64,000 nucleotides of DNA from Crocinitomicaceae bacterium (lineage in GTDB: Bacteria; Bacteroidota; Bacteroidia; Flavobacteriales_G; Salibacteraceae). The stretch covers positions 63,216 to 127,215 of the forward strand of contig PAME01000003.1 in NCBI GenBank assembly GCA_002707155.1, given 5' to 3'. The notes under the pieces were generated by a model. It had not been told where the DNA came from and ran no database searches. It saw nothing but the letters and a program-made list of their open reading frames with translations. Positions 8,108 to 17,746 of the stretch are shown one piece after another (within the stretch, counting starts at the first letter, position 1; the number at the start of each line of letters is the position of its first letter). The position numbers and the translations under genes were made by a program.

Positions 8108-8863
8108 TTAAGCACTAGCAGCACTTCTATTAGCTTCAGTCTGACCTATTGCAAGGCTATATACAACTAGACCAAAACCTATTTTGTTAATGGCATCGGC
8201 GATGTTATAAAACAAATCTACATTAGCTGAATCCCAACCTAATCCTGTATTTAACCAACCACCTGGCATACACATGTAACCTATAGGATAAATTGACCAA
8301 CCAACAAGAACGAACCATGCTAATATTCTAACAGTCTTTTGGATGGATGCGTTGTTTGAATCTTTTGCCAATTTCGCAACTTCGCCTATCCAAGCAGTGT
8401 ATAGAATGTAGATGTAACCCAGTGTTGATAATACACCGTAAATTACGGAATGTGATGAACTACCACCTTCTGGGTTGAAAGCTTCCCCTATGTATCCAAA
8501 TACCAACATCCATACTGACGCTAATATTAATTTCCACAATAGGCTCGTTTTTGCACCGGCGGCTTTCGTCAATAAATAAAATTCAACACACATTAGAGGT
8601 ACCGTTAATGTCCAATCGATGTAACGCAGAGCAGTAGGATTTTCTCCCGTCGCGAGATAGTAATCTCTCATGTAATAATAGTGGACAGCTGCAATAAAAG
8701 TTATCAGGGCTGAAACTAATAAGGACAATTTCCATTTATCTGAAACGCGGGACCTTTCAAAAAAGAAAAATATTGATGCGGCCATCATGGCCATGTATCC
8801 CGTGAAAAATGTAAAAGCGATAGGATCGTCTTTTGGTATTGTTAGAATTTCTAAAATTAACAT
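8108..8863 (-). CDS. Proteorhodopsin, green-tuned light-driven proton pump
   Basis: Seven-helix retinal protein of 251 residues that pumps protons out of the cell in light. In the third helix RYIDWTLTVPLMCVEFY carries the proton-pump triad Asp83 (acceptor), Thr87 and Glu94 (donor), equivalent to D97/T101/E108 of the reference protein. Met91 at the spectral-tuning position (L/Q105) predicts green absorption. His61 (AAVHYYYMRD) is the conserved partner of the acceptor Asp. Schiff-base Lys227 lies in ADAINKIGFG. The DTE triad, not NDQ, excludes a sodium pump. Its own promoter lies at 8909-8939 and blh follows behind a terminator hairpin. Confidence 0.97.
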   Translation of the reverse strand: MLILEILTIPKDDPIAFTFFTGYMAMMAASIFFFFERSRVSDKWKLSLLVSALITFIAAVHYYYMRDYYLATGENPTALRYIDWTLTVPLMCVEFYLLTKAAGAKTSLLWKLILASVWMLVFGYIGEAFNPEGGSSSHSVIYGVLSTLGYIYILYTAWIGEVAKLAKDSNNASIQKTVRILAWFVLVGWSIYPIGYMCMPGGWLNTGLGWDSANVDLFYNIADAINKIGFGLVVYSLAIGQTEANRSAASA

Positions 8864-8908
8864 AGTATTAGATTTTTAAATTAGAGAATTAATGATTATT
8901 ATGTTTAT

Positions 8909-8939
8909 CAAACATATGAATTAAAAATTGGTTTAACAA
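8909..8939 (-). promoter_or_regulatory. Promoter of the proteorhodopsin gene
   Basis: On the minus strand TTG (8939-8937) and TATGTTTG (8916-8909) are separated by 20 bases, an exact match to the Bacteroidota consensus. Transcription would begin near 8902, leaving about 40 bases of leader before the ATG at 8863. Confidence 0.7.
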
Positions 8940-9075
8940 TTGTTCTGTGCATTTCTTGGCTAACTTTATTTCTAGTCATTTGAAGAAGAGCACATAATAA
9001 CGGATAAGTAGTAATAAGTCCTTTGTTATTTATACTCTTACCAGCAAGTATTGGTACACATTGAAAATTGAAAAC

Positions 9076-10653
9076 ATGAAGACTTTTTTGATACTGTCAA
9101 CACTATTGTTTTTTTGCGGCAGCTCATTTGGACAAAATCAAAATATTTCTAATGGTAATATTTTTGATGGTGAACCATACCTTTCCATAAATCCTGAAAA
9201 TCCAAAACATATGGTGGTGGCTTGGATGGGCTATTTACCTTTAACAAATGTTCTTATAAAAACAAGAGTAACATTTAACGGGGGGCAAACTTGGAGCAAC
9301 ATAAACTCAATTGTACATGCAAAACCAGTTTACGGTTCTGCAGACCCGTCAATAGAATTTGACGCCTCTGGAAATATCTTTTTATCATTTATTGATTATA
9401 GTAGAAGCATAGATTCCGGAGCTGTTTACGTTTCAAAATCAACTAACGGCGGATTAAACTGGGGAGCTGCTGTTGAAGCAATAAGTGCCCATTCTGACCG
9501 AGGGAAATATCCTATTGACAGACCTTGGATGAGTATAGACCACTCTGGTGGAGTAAATGATGGGAATATCTACGTAACCTCAATGTCTTCAAAAGTATTC
9601 GGACCAATTGCTCCACCATATCGTCCATATTTTGTGGTTTCTACTGCTGGGTGTAGTTCTTTTAATCCTTGGGTATATTTGGATACCAATAATTGGTTTG
9701 CCGGAAATACAGTTGCTCAGCCTATGCCAACAAATTGTGTTAGTTCAAATGGAACATTTCATGCTATTTATCCAAGTTATCTTATTGCTCAGAGTTTCTT
9801 TGCAAGATACATTATCGCTTCAAGCAATGATGCTGGAAATAGTTTTACCTACCATACTGTTCTCAATCTTTCTTCTGGGATTTCAGATACTTTGTCAAAA
9901 AAAGGCTACTTAATCAGATCAAACCCAGCCAATGCAAATCATCTAGCATTTTTCTATTTAAACAAAGTGCATGGAAATATAGATGTTTTTATGAGTGAAA
10001 GTTTTGATGAAGGAGCCATCTGGACAAGTGGCATAAGAATAAATGACGACCCAATTGCAAATAACCGAATGCAGGATTTACTATGGGCAGATTTTGACGT
10101 AAACGGCAATTTGGTAGTTTCTTGGCGAGACAGAAGAAATGGTACAGATTCCACCTATACCACGTCATCAGAAATTTGGGGAGCCTACAGAAGTAAGGAT
10201 TCAACCAGTTTTTCTGCCAACTTTAAACTATCAGATAACATTGTTCCTTACGATACCATACTATCCTTTTCGGGGAATGATTTTATGTGCATTAAATTAA
10301 TGGATGATACATTAAATGCGGTATGGGGAGATACTAGAAATGGAAAGCTCAATATTTGGTTTCGACAGTTGTCAATGACCGGAACAACGTTGTTAACCCA
10401 AAAAATATCTTCTGAAAATATTCCTAATATTAGAATATACCCTAACCCTGTTAAAGCAATTGTCAATATTGAAAGTAAAAACTTACAGCAAATTGCAATT
10501 TATGATATGGCCGGTAATAAGATACTTGAGAAAGAAAATGAGAATTCAGCAGACAAAATGAAAATTAATTTGGAAAAATATAGTGCTGGTACCTACTTAA
10601 TTGAGGTTACAACTTCAGAAGGAATTAAAACAACAAAAATTATAAAAGAATAA
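9076..10653 (+). CDS. Secreted BNR/sialidase-type propeller protein with T9SS type A sorting domain
   Basis: Exported protein of about 525 residues. The ATG at 9076 starts a clear signal peptide (MKTFLILSTLLFFCGSSFGQ); an in-frame TTG at 9061 would only add five residues. The mature part has several Asp-box-like repeats (FNGGQTW, TNGGLNW, FDEGAIW), indicating a sialidase-like beta-propeller. The last 85 residues (IRIYPNPVKAIVNIES .. GTYLIEVTTSEGIKTTKIIKE) are the Por/T9SS type A C-terminal signal that directs passage across the outer membrane. Catalytic sialidase residues were not identified, so enzymatic activity is uncertain. Confidence 0.85.
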   Translation: MKTFLILSTLLFFCGSSFGQNQNISNGNIFDGEPYLSINPENPKHMVVAWMGYLPLTNVLIKTRVTFNGGQTWSNINSIVHAKPVYGSADPSIEFDASGNIFLSFIDYSRSIDSGAVYVSKSTNGGLNWGAAVEAISAHSDRGKYPIDRPWMSIDHSGGVNDGNIYVTSMSSKVFGPIAPPYRPYFVVSTAGCSSFNPWVYLDTNNWFAGNTVAQPMPTNCVSSNGTFHAIYPSYLIAQSFFARYIIASSNDAGNSFTYHTVLNLSSGISDTLSKKGYLIRSNPANANHLAFFYLNKVHGNIDVFMSESFDEGAIWTSGIRINDDPIANNRMQDLLWADFDVNGNLVVSWRDRRNGTDSTYTTSSEIWGAYRSKDSTSFSANFKLSDNIVPYDTILSFSGNDFMCIKLMDDTLNAVWGDTRNGKLNIWFRQLSMTGTTLLTQKISSENIPNIRIYPNPVKAIVNIESKNLQQIAIYDMAGNKILEKENENSADKMKINLEKYSAGTYLIEVTTSEGIKTTKIIKE

Positions 10654-10986
10654 AAAAGCTTGGTAGCGCTTTCAGCCCAGATTAGCGGGGTTGTTTAAAA
10701 AATAGCCGTATCTCAATTCAATTTAAAAAAGGCTTATTGGTTTAAAGCCTTCAGTAAAAAGCTTTTCCTAAACTAAACAGGAGTAATTTCATCAAGCGGA
10801 TTACCACAAACCATTGAAAAAAAAATGTTGACTTTAACAAAAGAATTATTAAAAATCAGTCAAATTGAAATTCTTTAGTCCCTTTCTACTGCCAGATTTC
10901 CCATTAATTTCATAATAAACATTCGCTAAAAAATACTTCCCCCTGACATAAATGCCAAGGGGAAGTTCTTGAGGTATAGCTGTTTA
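10654..10986. other. Intergenic region, no gene seen
   Basis: Between two convergent genes. It contains the minus-strand terminator at 10928-10966 and a short AAGGCTT/AAGCCTT inverted repeat near 10730-10752 that lacks a T run. No supportable open frame. Confidence 0.6.
10928..10966 (-). terminator. Terminator for the interrupted outer-membrane barrel gene
   Basis: Minus-strand stem ACTTCCCC / GGGGAAGT with a 16-base loop is followed by ATTTTTT, just downstream of the stop codon at 10987. Confidence 0.75.
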
Positions 10987-11709
10987 TTACTGGTTAAATT
11001 TAATCTTATAACCCAAGTTAAAAGAAATATCGTGTGTGTAAGATTCGCCAATATATTCGAAGGATCCGACTCCAAAATTATAATTCGATTCGAAATAGAA
11101 CCCTTTGTACTCTGCCCCTGCTCCCAAAATAACTCCACCTGTAAGACGGCCGTCCATATCGCTTGCATCCATTTTTTCATTATACGCATAGGATTCAAAT
11201 CCTCCATCAGACGAATTGTATTCGCTTTGCTCTAAATATCTAGCACTGGCTAAATAACCGGCAAAAATTCCTGTTCTAGCATACAATCTGAAGTCTCCCG
11301 TCAAGATTGCGGTATTCAATACAACAGGAAGATCCAAATAATTCATTTTGATTTTAGCCTCATTTGTACTGGTTTCCTCATAATTATCCCAACTACTTGC
11401 ATAAGAAGACTCAGAAACAACTTTATAGCCCCTTTTTATGTTTTTGAAACCTGTTTCTAGGGACAAACGCTCTCCAAGTTTAGACTCATAACCAATACCA
11501 ACATTGTAACCGCTTATGTTTTTAGTTTCAAAACTCGAGTTATAACTCTCGCCACCCCAAGATTCATTTGCAGAAAGGTCGGATATTTCATCCTCCATCG
11601 TTGCACTTGATGTTGTAAAACCTCAATTAATATTTAGAGACTGTGCATTTGATACCAATCCTGTGAAAGTGAATAATGCTGCTGCTACTATTTTTAAATT
11701 TTTTTTCAT
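10987..11709 (-). pseudogene. Outer-membrane beta-barrel protein split by an in-frame TGA
   Basis: The ATG at 11709 opens a perfect signal peptide (MKKNLKIVAAALFTFTG..SNAQ). After SLNIN an in-frame TGA (11625-11623) stops translation. The same frame then continues GFTTSSATMEDEIS to the end of a 203-residue outer-membrane barrel region (alternating aromatic/polar strands, final Phe-Asn-Gln, GVILGAGAEYKG and LGYKIKF). Without the stop the protein is 240 residues, normal for small porin-like barrels. A change of Trp TGG to TGA would explain it. Reinitiation at the ATG at 11598 would give a barrel with no export signal, so the gene should be inactive unless the TGA is read through. Confidence 0.75.
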
Positions 11710-11835
11710 AACTAATTGTTTTTGAGTGTTTTTGAATAGCTCAAACGTAGATATGATTTGTGCAGCGGTATTACTGAATGACACAATACCATTATAGCTA
11801 GTTGCGATATACGCAAGTGCTCTTCTGATTTCACA

Positions 11836-11863
11836 TTGTGTAAAAGTCAAATTCTTAAATTTG
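11836..11863 (+). promoter_or_regulatory. Promoter of the GGR-type oxidoreductase
   Basis: TTG (11836-11838), 17 bases, then TAAATTTG (11856-11863), an exact TAnnTTTG. Transcription from about 11870 leaves a leader of about 48 bases before the TTG start at 11918. Confidence 0.5.
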
Positions 11864-11917
11864 CTCTTTCCACTTATTATTGTGCTATCACATAATAATG
11901 GGTTTTATCCTTTCACA

Positions 11918-13148
11918 TTGAACTTACATTTCGACATACTTATAGTTGGTGCTGGTCCTGCAGGTTGTATTACCGCTTTTCAAATCAGTAAGACCAATCC
12001 CGAGCTTAAGGTTGCTATCATTGATAAAGCTAGTTTTCCAAGGGATAAAAATGTGGCGATGCCTTGAGTGGAGATGTCAAAAACAATTGCATCGAATTGA
12101 CGTTGATTTAGCTTTACGATTTAACGATGTAGCCGAAAAGCATCCCTTGAGTACCATTCGCTTTGTGGCACCAAACGATGTTCCTTTGGATATCGATTTT
12201 TTAAATCCCTCAGATCCAGAATCAGCTGCTTACGTATCAAAACGAATAGATTTTGACAATTTTCTTTTTGAGGAAGTGCAAAACTTAACCACAGTCAAAA
12301 TTTTTCAGAATTACAAAGTACTAGATGTGCAAACCAATTCAGAATCGGCTATTGTTACTACTGATAAAGGCGTATTTAACGGTAAAGTTGTACTGGGCGC
12401 AGATGGCGCTCAATCTATTGTAAACAAGAAACTTACCTCTACAAAAATTGATAGAAAACATTACATGGCGGGTGTCCGACAATATTATGAGGGAGTAGAT
12501 AATTACCAAACCAGTGCTACCATCGAACTGCATTTTCAAAAGGAATTGCTGCCCGGATATTTCTGGATTTTCCCTCTACCCAATAATCAATGGAATGTTG
12601 GATTGGGGATTCCCTCAGATGAAGTCAGCGTAAATAAAATCAACTTAAAACAAAAACTAAACTCCATTTTAGAGCACCATCCAGTAATTAAAGAACGCTT
12701 TAAAAACGCCAAACCTTTAGAGGATGTTCAAGGTTTTGGTCTGCCATTGGGCTCTCGAAAAGTTACTTGTTCGGGAACTCGCTTGTTGTTGTTGGGAGAT
12801 GCCGCGAGTCTTATTGACCCCTTCTCGGGCGAAGGAATAGCAAACGCAATTCGAAGTGGGCGAATAGCTGCTGACCATCTCACTCGCGTATTTCAAGAAC
12901 AGCGTTTCGATGCTGACTTCAACAAAAGTTACCATAAGGAGATTTATGCTCGAATGGGTAACGAATTTAGGGTAAGTGCTGCGATGAAAAAACTACTCCG
13001 TTTCCCTTTTTTATTCAACTTAATGATAAATAAAGCCGCTAAAAATAAATCCTTACAAACCTTCCTAACCGCAATGATTTATGATCTCGATTTGAGAAAA
13101 GAACTTCAAAAACCGAAATTCTATTTTAAATTATTGTTTAATCGCTAG
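11918..13148 (+). pseudogene. Geranylgeranyl reductase-type FAD oxidoreductase with two frameshifts
   Basis: FAD-dependent oxidoreductase of the geranylgeranyl reductase family (reduction of isoprenoid double bonds, substrate unknown here). The N-terminal part, from a TTG at 11918, has the dinucleotide-binding motif ILIVGAGPAGC and then FPRDK. The family motif CGDALSGDV follows in a second frame (12050-12075), and KQLHRIDVDLALRF onward continues in a third frame to 13148. Each jump falls in a run of five A where six are needed (about 12045-12049 and 12077-12081). The FAD-domain motif LLLGDAASLIDPFSGEGIANAIRSG is intact. Two short homopolymer deletions in an otherwise well-preserved gene suggest sequencing error or slippage. 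Confidence 0.8.
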
Positions 13149-13403
13149 GCTGAATAGAATGGTTTTCAGGGTCTAAAACATTAGATCATTAACCTAGAGG
13201 AATTATTACCGGTAATTTTACAAATGCATCAATCCTTCACGCAGTGACATAAACGGAATTTCAGCGTACCTATAATTACAGGAATGAATACCTATTATTA
13301 ACACATAAGTTTTCAATCCTTTTCAGTAGATTTACATTTCGTCTTTTTCAATGTACAAAAGGCAACGCTTAAGTCAATTGAGCGTTTTATTATTGTGAAT
13401 TTT

Positions 13404-16400
13404 ATGCGTCAATTGTGCCGTTATTTTCTGTTGATTTCTTTGCTTCTAGCTAGTGCTGTGCTGAGTGCTCATAATACAGGGTTTACGGAGTTTGAATTCA
13501 TAAAAAACCAAGGGCAATGGCACAAAAATATTGAGTACAAAGTCCAACTTCCCGAGGGTAATATTTACATTGAGCAAGGACGACTTAAATTCCATTTGGC
13601 GGATATGAGTGTGGTTAGTCAAATTCATATCGGAGATTATAAAGGCGATTGGAAAGATGCCATGATCAAAAATCATGTGTACAATGCCAATTTTATTGGC
13701 GCTAACACCAATTGTCAAATTGTCCAAGAAGATCTTCAAGAAATGTATTACAATTACTACTTGGGGAACGACAAAACAAAGTGGTCAAGTGGAACTCCTG
13801 CAAGTCATGCTGTGCGCTACAAAGCTCTTTATCCTGGCGTTGATCTGCTTATTTTTTCGCATGAAGGTGGCATTAAGTACGAATTTCATTGTAAGAATTA
13901 CGCTGCTGCTCAGCAAATTCAAATTGAATACGAAGGACAAGATGATTTAAAACTAAAAGACGGCATTTTTACGGTGTACACCAGCTTAGGAGACGTAAGT
14001 GAAAGTGCTCCTATTGTTTTTCATTCATCGGAATCAAATAACGATACCCTCTCCGCCAAGTATTCACTTTCCAAAAACGTACTGACCTATGATTTGAAAG
14101 TTGAAGACAAAAACAAAAACCTTCCGATTGTAATTGATCCTGACCTTATTTTTTCTACCTATTCTGGCAGTACGACTACCAATTTTGGATTTACTGCGAC
14201 TTACGATTCAGAAGGCTTCTTATACTCCGGAAGCCTCATTTTTGGAACGGGTTACCCTACTACAACTGGTGCGTTTGACCAATCCTTTAACGGAGGTTCA
14301 AGGGTGTTTGGATTGCCGGGCTGTGATGTTGCTGTCACTAAATACGATACCTCTGGTACTAAAGCGATTTTTTCGACCTACCTGGGCGGATCTGGCGATG
14401 AAATGCCTCATTCCATTGTAGTTAATAGCCGAGATGAATTGTATGTGTATGGCACAACAGGGTCGCAAAACTTCCCTACTACTGGAGCGGCCTACCAAGA
14501 CACTTTAACCAATCCCAATGCAGCAAATTCAAGAACCTTAGAGGTTGCTGTTGGCTATTTACTGGGTTGCGACATGTTCATATCAGCATTTCAACCCGAT
14601 GGAAGACAATTGTTGGCCAGCACTTATGTGGGTGGTAGTGAAAATGATGGTATAAACAACCCTAGCCCATTTGGATTTGGCAATCCTAGAGTATTAAATT
14701 ACAACTACGCAGATGTTGCTAGAGGTGAAATAGATATTGATAAAGATGATAATATTTATATTGTCGGCTCAACTCGGTCCACTGACTTCCCCATAAAAGG
14801 AAACCCCATTTACCCTACCTATAGAGGTGGAACTCAGGACGGAATTATTGTCAAGTTTAAACCTCTGCTGGATACGCTTATTTGGAGCAGTTACTTTGGA
14901 GGCGCATTTTCAGATGCCATTTATTCCCTAGCATTTCGAAAAAACGGAAACATAACCATTGCGGGAGGAACGACTTCTTCTATTCTTTTTCCTTCGGGTT
15001 CCCTAACAGGCTTCACTACTTTTCAGGGTGGCCGAGCAGATGGTTTTGTGGCAGAAATAAGGCAAGACGGTCAAGCGGTTGTTGCCTCCACCTATTTTGG
15101 AAGCAGAGAGTACGATCAAATCTATTTTGTGGAACGCGATCGATACGACAACGTTTATGTTTTTGGGCAAACCGAAGACGCATCGAGCAGACTGGTTCAA
15201 AATGCACAATACGCCGAACCGACTGCAGGCCAATTTATTACCAAGTTTACTCCTGCGATTGACTCTATCATTTGGTCCACTAAATTTGGAACACCTGTAA
15301 CTTCAGGCAATGCGAGGCCAAACATATCTCCTACCGCCTTCTTAGTCGATTTGTGCAATTCCGTTTATTTATCAGGTTGGGGTGGCACTACCAACGCTGG
15401 AAATGGAAACAACTCGACCATAGTTACTGGTATGGACACCACACGAGATGCATTTCAACCCACAACAACAGGAAGCGATTTGTATTTAATGGTTTTAGCC
15501 GATGATGCTAGCCGATTGATTTACGGTTCCTTCTTCGGTGGTTCATCTGCTGCAGAGCACGTAGATGGTGGAACCTCGAGATTTGACCGCAAAGGAAAAA
15601 TCTATCAAGCAGTTTGCGCTGGTTGTCCAACTGCTTCGCAGCCAAATGGATCCAGTGATTTTCCAACAAAGCCAAATCCGGGCGCAGTTTCAAATCTAAA
15701 CAGAGCCAGTGGAGGTTGTAATAATGCTATTTTCAAAATGGACTTTCTTCTGCCAGCGGTTGTCGCCGAATTTCAGTTACCAAGAACCATTTGCACCAAC
15801 GATAGCATACAATTACGCAACTTATCTTTAGAGCAAAAATCCACCAACTACAAATGGTTTTTCGGAAATGGTGACTCGTCAGAGCTAAAAACACCCAAAG
15901 TCAATTACGATTCGGTTGGCACCTATGAAATATTGTTGATTGTTTCCGATTCTACATCCTGCAATCTTAACGACAGTATCACAAAGAAAGTAACCCTCAT
16001 TGATCCAGTTTCTTCAACCCTTCCCAACGATAGTATTTGCATTGGAGAGTCAATTGTACTTGGAAAATCAAACCCAAGCGAATTTAGCTACAATTGGTCA
16101 CCGGGAAATCTATTGGATGATTCTACTAAAATAAACCCAAGCACTTCTCCCACTGCTCCAACTCAATTTATACTGCTAATCGATAACGGTATTTGCATAG
16201 ATACCAATTACCAATTTATTCAAGTAGATTCCTTTATTAGAGCCGATTTCTTGATTCCAGACTCCATTTGCACCCCTGATACTATTAGCCTTGCAAACCG
16301 CAGTAATGTGCTAGTTGAAACTGCAATACGCTGGGATTTAGCTGGAGGCTCCTCAGATACGGTGCTTTCTCCAAATTATACCATTATTAAACCTGGTTTT

Positions 16401-17744
16401 TATGAGTTCCTTTTGGTGTTAACTGATTCAAATTCTTGCAATCAAGCAGACTCCATTAGAAAAACAATCGAGGCAAAATCCGATACGACTTTTAAATTGA
16501 AGGATATATTAATTTGCAATAACAGCGCATTACCGATAGGATTGCCCCCTGATACTAACTATGTTTACAATTGGAGTACTTCTTTGGGCATTAGCGACTC
16601 TACCGTTTCAGATCCCTTGGGTCGAACTTTAGTAGATACTACTTTAAAACTATTCATAAATAAAGGAGTTTGTACCGATACCGCTCTGCAATTGCTGCAA
16701 GCAGATAGTATTCGGATTTCAACCCACAGCGATACGGTAATTTGTTCCAATGTTCCTTCGCTTGTGCTAGACGGAAAACATTTCGGAACCGGAACGCTCT
16801 ACCAATGGAGTTCGAACAATACGTTTGACGATCAATTAAACACCTCTATTTTGGACAGTACGGCACGGGTGTTTTATGGTTCTTTGTTTGAGAACACCTA
16901 TTATATGCGCTCTGTTTCGTCCAGGGGGTGTAATGCTTTTGACTCTACAAAAGTTTTCGTTAACGACTTCGGTATTCGCGTTTCTGACTCGATAAGTTTG
17001 TGTTTAAACGACACAACTACCCTTTCTGTGGTTAGTCTAATCGAAAACGACACACTTAATGTATTGTGGACTCCTTTCAAGGATATTTATGGTCCAAACG
17101 ACACGAGTAGCATTAAAGTTAACCCGAGCGAAAGCCGAACTTATTTTGTAGCTGTTCAAACGGCATTTAACTGCAGAGCTTCTCGAGAAGTGTATGTATT
17201 TGTTTCAGATATGGACTCTTCCACCGCCCTGCTCACAGGTTCAAGAGACACCATAGTGAAGGTTTTGAATTCAGAATTGAACGCTGAGCCCAAAGGCTAC
17301 TCTTACTTTTGGTCGCCAACAAAGGGGTTGAGTGATCCAAGATCGGACAATCCATTTGCAAAACCAGATACAACAACAACCTATACGGTTACTATTGTCG
17401 ACCCCGAAGTACCACAATGCACTGTACAACGAAATTTTAAAGTGTTTGTTGAAGAACTATTTTGCGAACCTCCTTATGTCTTTTTACCAAATACCTTCAC
17501 ACCAAATGGTGACGGGAAAAATGATGAGCTGCAGCTGTATGGAAAGTACATTGACGAAATGAATCTCCAAATATTTAATCGCTGGGGAGAATTGGTTTTT
17601 GAAGCAAATGATCCATCCGAAACTTGGGATGGAAGTTATAAAGGAAATGAAAATTGGCCTGAAGTATTTGTTTACCAGTTGTACGTTAAGTGTATTGACG
17701 GTCAAGAATATAAAAATAAAGGCGATATAACAATTGTGAAGTAA
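13404..17744 (+). CDS. Very large T9SS type B cargo protein with SBBP propeller and PKD-like domains
   Basis: Secreted protein of about 1,446 residues; the ATG at 13404 is preferred to a GTG at 13395. Order of parts: signal peptide; N-terminal beta domain (FIKNQGQWHKNIEYKV.., DUF7948-like); SBBP-type beta-propeller repeats in which STYLGGSGDE, STYVGGSEND, SSYFGGAFSD and STYFGSREYD recur (about residues 250-740); a PKD domain near 790-870 (WFFGNGDSS); several Ig/PKD-like modules with conserved Cys; and a CHU_C gliding-motility/T9SS type B sorting domain (LPNTFTPNGDGKNDE to the end). It heads an operon with PorP/SprF and OmpA-like genes, so it is probably a surface adhesin or motility-related protein. 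Confidence 0.88.
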   Translation: MRQLCRYFLLISLLLASAVLSAHNTGFTEFEFIKNQGQWHKNIEYKVQLPEGNIYIEQGRLKFHLADMSVVSQIHIGDYKGDWKDAMIKNHVYNANFIGANTNCQIVQEDLQEMYYNYYLGNDKTKWSSGTPASHAVRYKALYPGVDLLIFSHEGGIKYEFHCKNYAAAQQIQIEYEGQDDLKLKDGIFTVYTSLGDVSESAPIVFHSSESNNDTLSAKYSLSKNVLTYDLKVEDKNKNLPIVIDPDLIFSTYSGSTTTNFGFTATYDSEGFLYSGSLIFGTGYPTTTGAFDQSFNGGSRVFGLPGCDVAVTKYDTSGTKAIFSTYLGGSGDEMPHSIVVNSRDELYVYGTTGSQNFPTTGAAYQDTLTNPNAANSRTLEVAVGYLLGCDMFISAFQPDGRQLLASTYVGGSENDGINNPSPFGFGNPRVLNYNYADVARGEIDIDKDDNIYIVGSTRSTDFPIKGNPIYPTYRGGTQDGIIVKFKPLLDTLIWSSYFGGAFSDAIYSLAFRKNGNITIAGGTTSSILFPSGSLTGFTTFQGGRADGFVAEIRQDGQAVVASTYFGSREYDQIYFVERDRYDNVYVFGQTEDASSRLVQNAQYAEPTAGQFITKFTPAIDSIIWSTKFGTPVTSGNARPNISPTAFLVDLCNSVYLSGWGGTTNAGNGNNSTIVTGMDTTRDAFQPTTTGSDLYLMVLADDASRLIYGSFFGGSSAAEHVDGGTSRFDRKGKIYQAVCAGCPTASQPNGSSDFPTKPNPGAVSNLNRASGGCNNAIFKMDFLLPAVVAEFQLPRTICTNDSIQLRNLSLEQKSTNYKWFFGNGDSSELKTPKVNYDSVGTYEILLIVSDSTSCNLNDSITKKVTLIDPVSSTLPNDSICIGESIVLGKSNPSEFSYNWSPGNLLDDSTKINPSTSPTAPTQFILLIDNGICIDTNYQFIQVDSFIRADFLIPDSICTPDTISLANRSNVLVETAIRWDLAGGSSDTVLSPNYTIIKPGFYEFLLVLTDSNSCNQADSIRKTIEAKSDTTFKLKDILICNNSALPIGLPPDTNYVYNWSTSLGISDSTVSDPLGRTLVDTTLKLFINKGVCTDTALQLLQADSIRISTHSDTVICSNVPSLVLDGKHFGTGTLYQWSSNNTFDDQLNTSILDSTARVFYGSLFENTYYMRSVSSRGCNAFDSTKVFVNDFGIRVSDSISLCLNDTTTLSVVSLIENDTLNVLWTPFKDIYGPNDTSSIKVNPSESRTYFVAVQTAFNCRASREVYVFVSDMDSSTALLTGSRDTIVKVLNSELNAEPKGYSYFWSPTKGLSDPRSDNPFAKPDTTTTYTVTIVDPEVPQCTVQRNFKVFVEELFCEPPYVFLPNTFTPNGDGKNDELQLYGKYIDEMNLQIFNRWGELVFEANDPSETWDGSYKGNENWPEVFVYQLYVKCIDGQEYKNKGDITIVK

Positions 17745-17746
17745 TT

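Noticed and set aside
8108-8863. Sodium-pump rhodopsin
   Set aside because: The helix-C triad is D-T-E, not N-D-Q, so a proton pump is expected.
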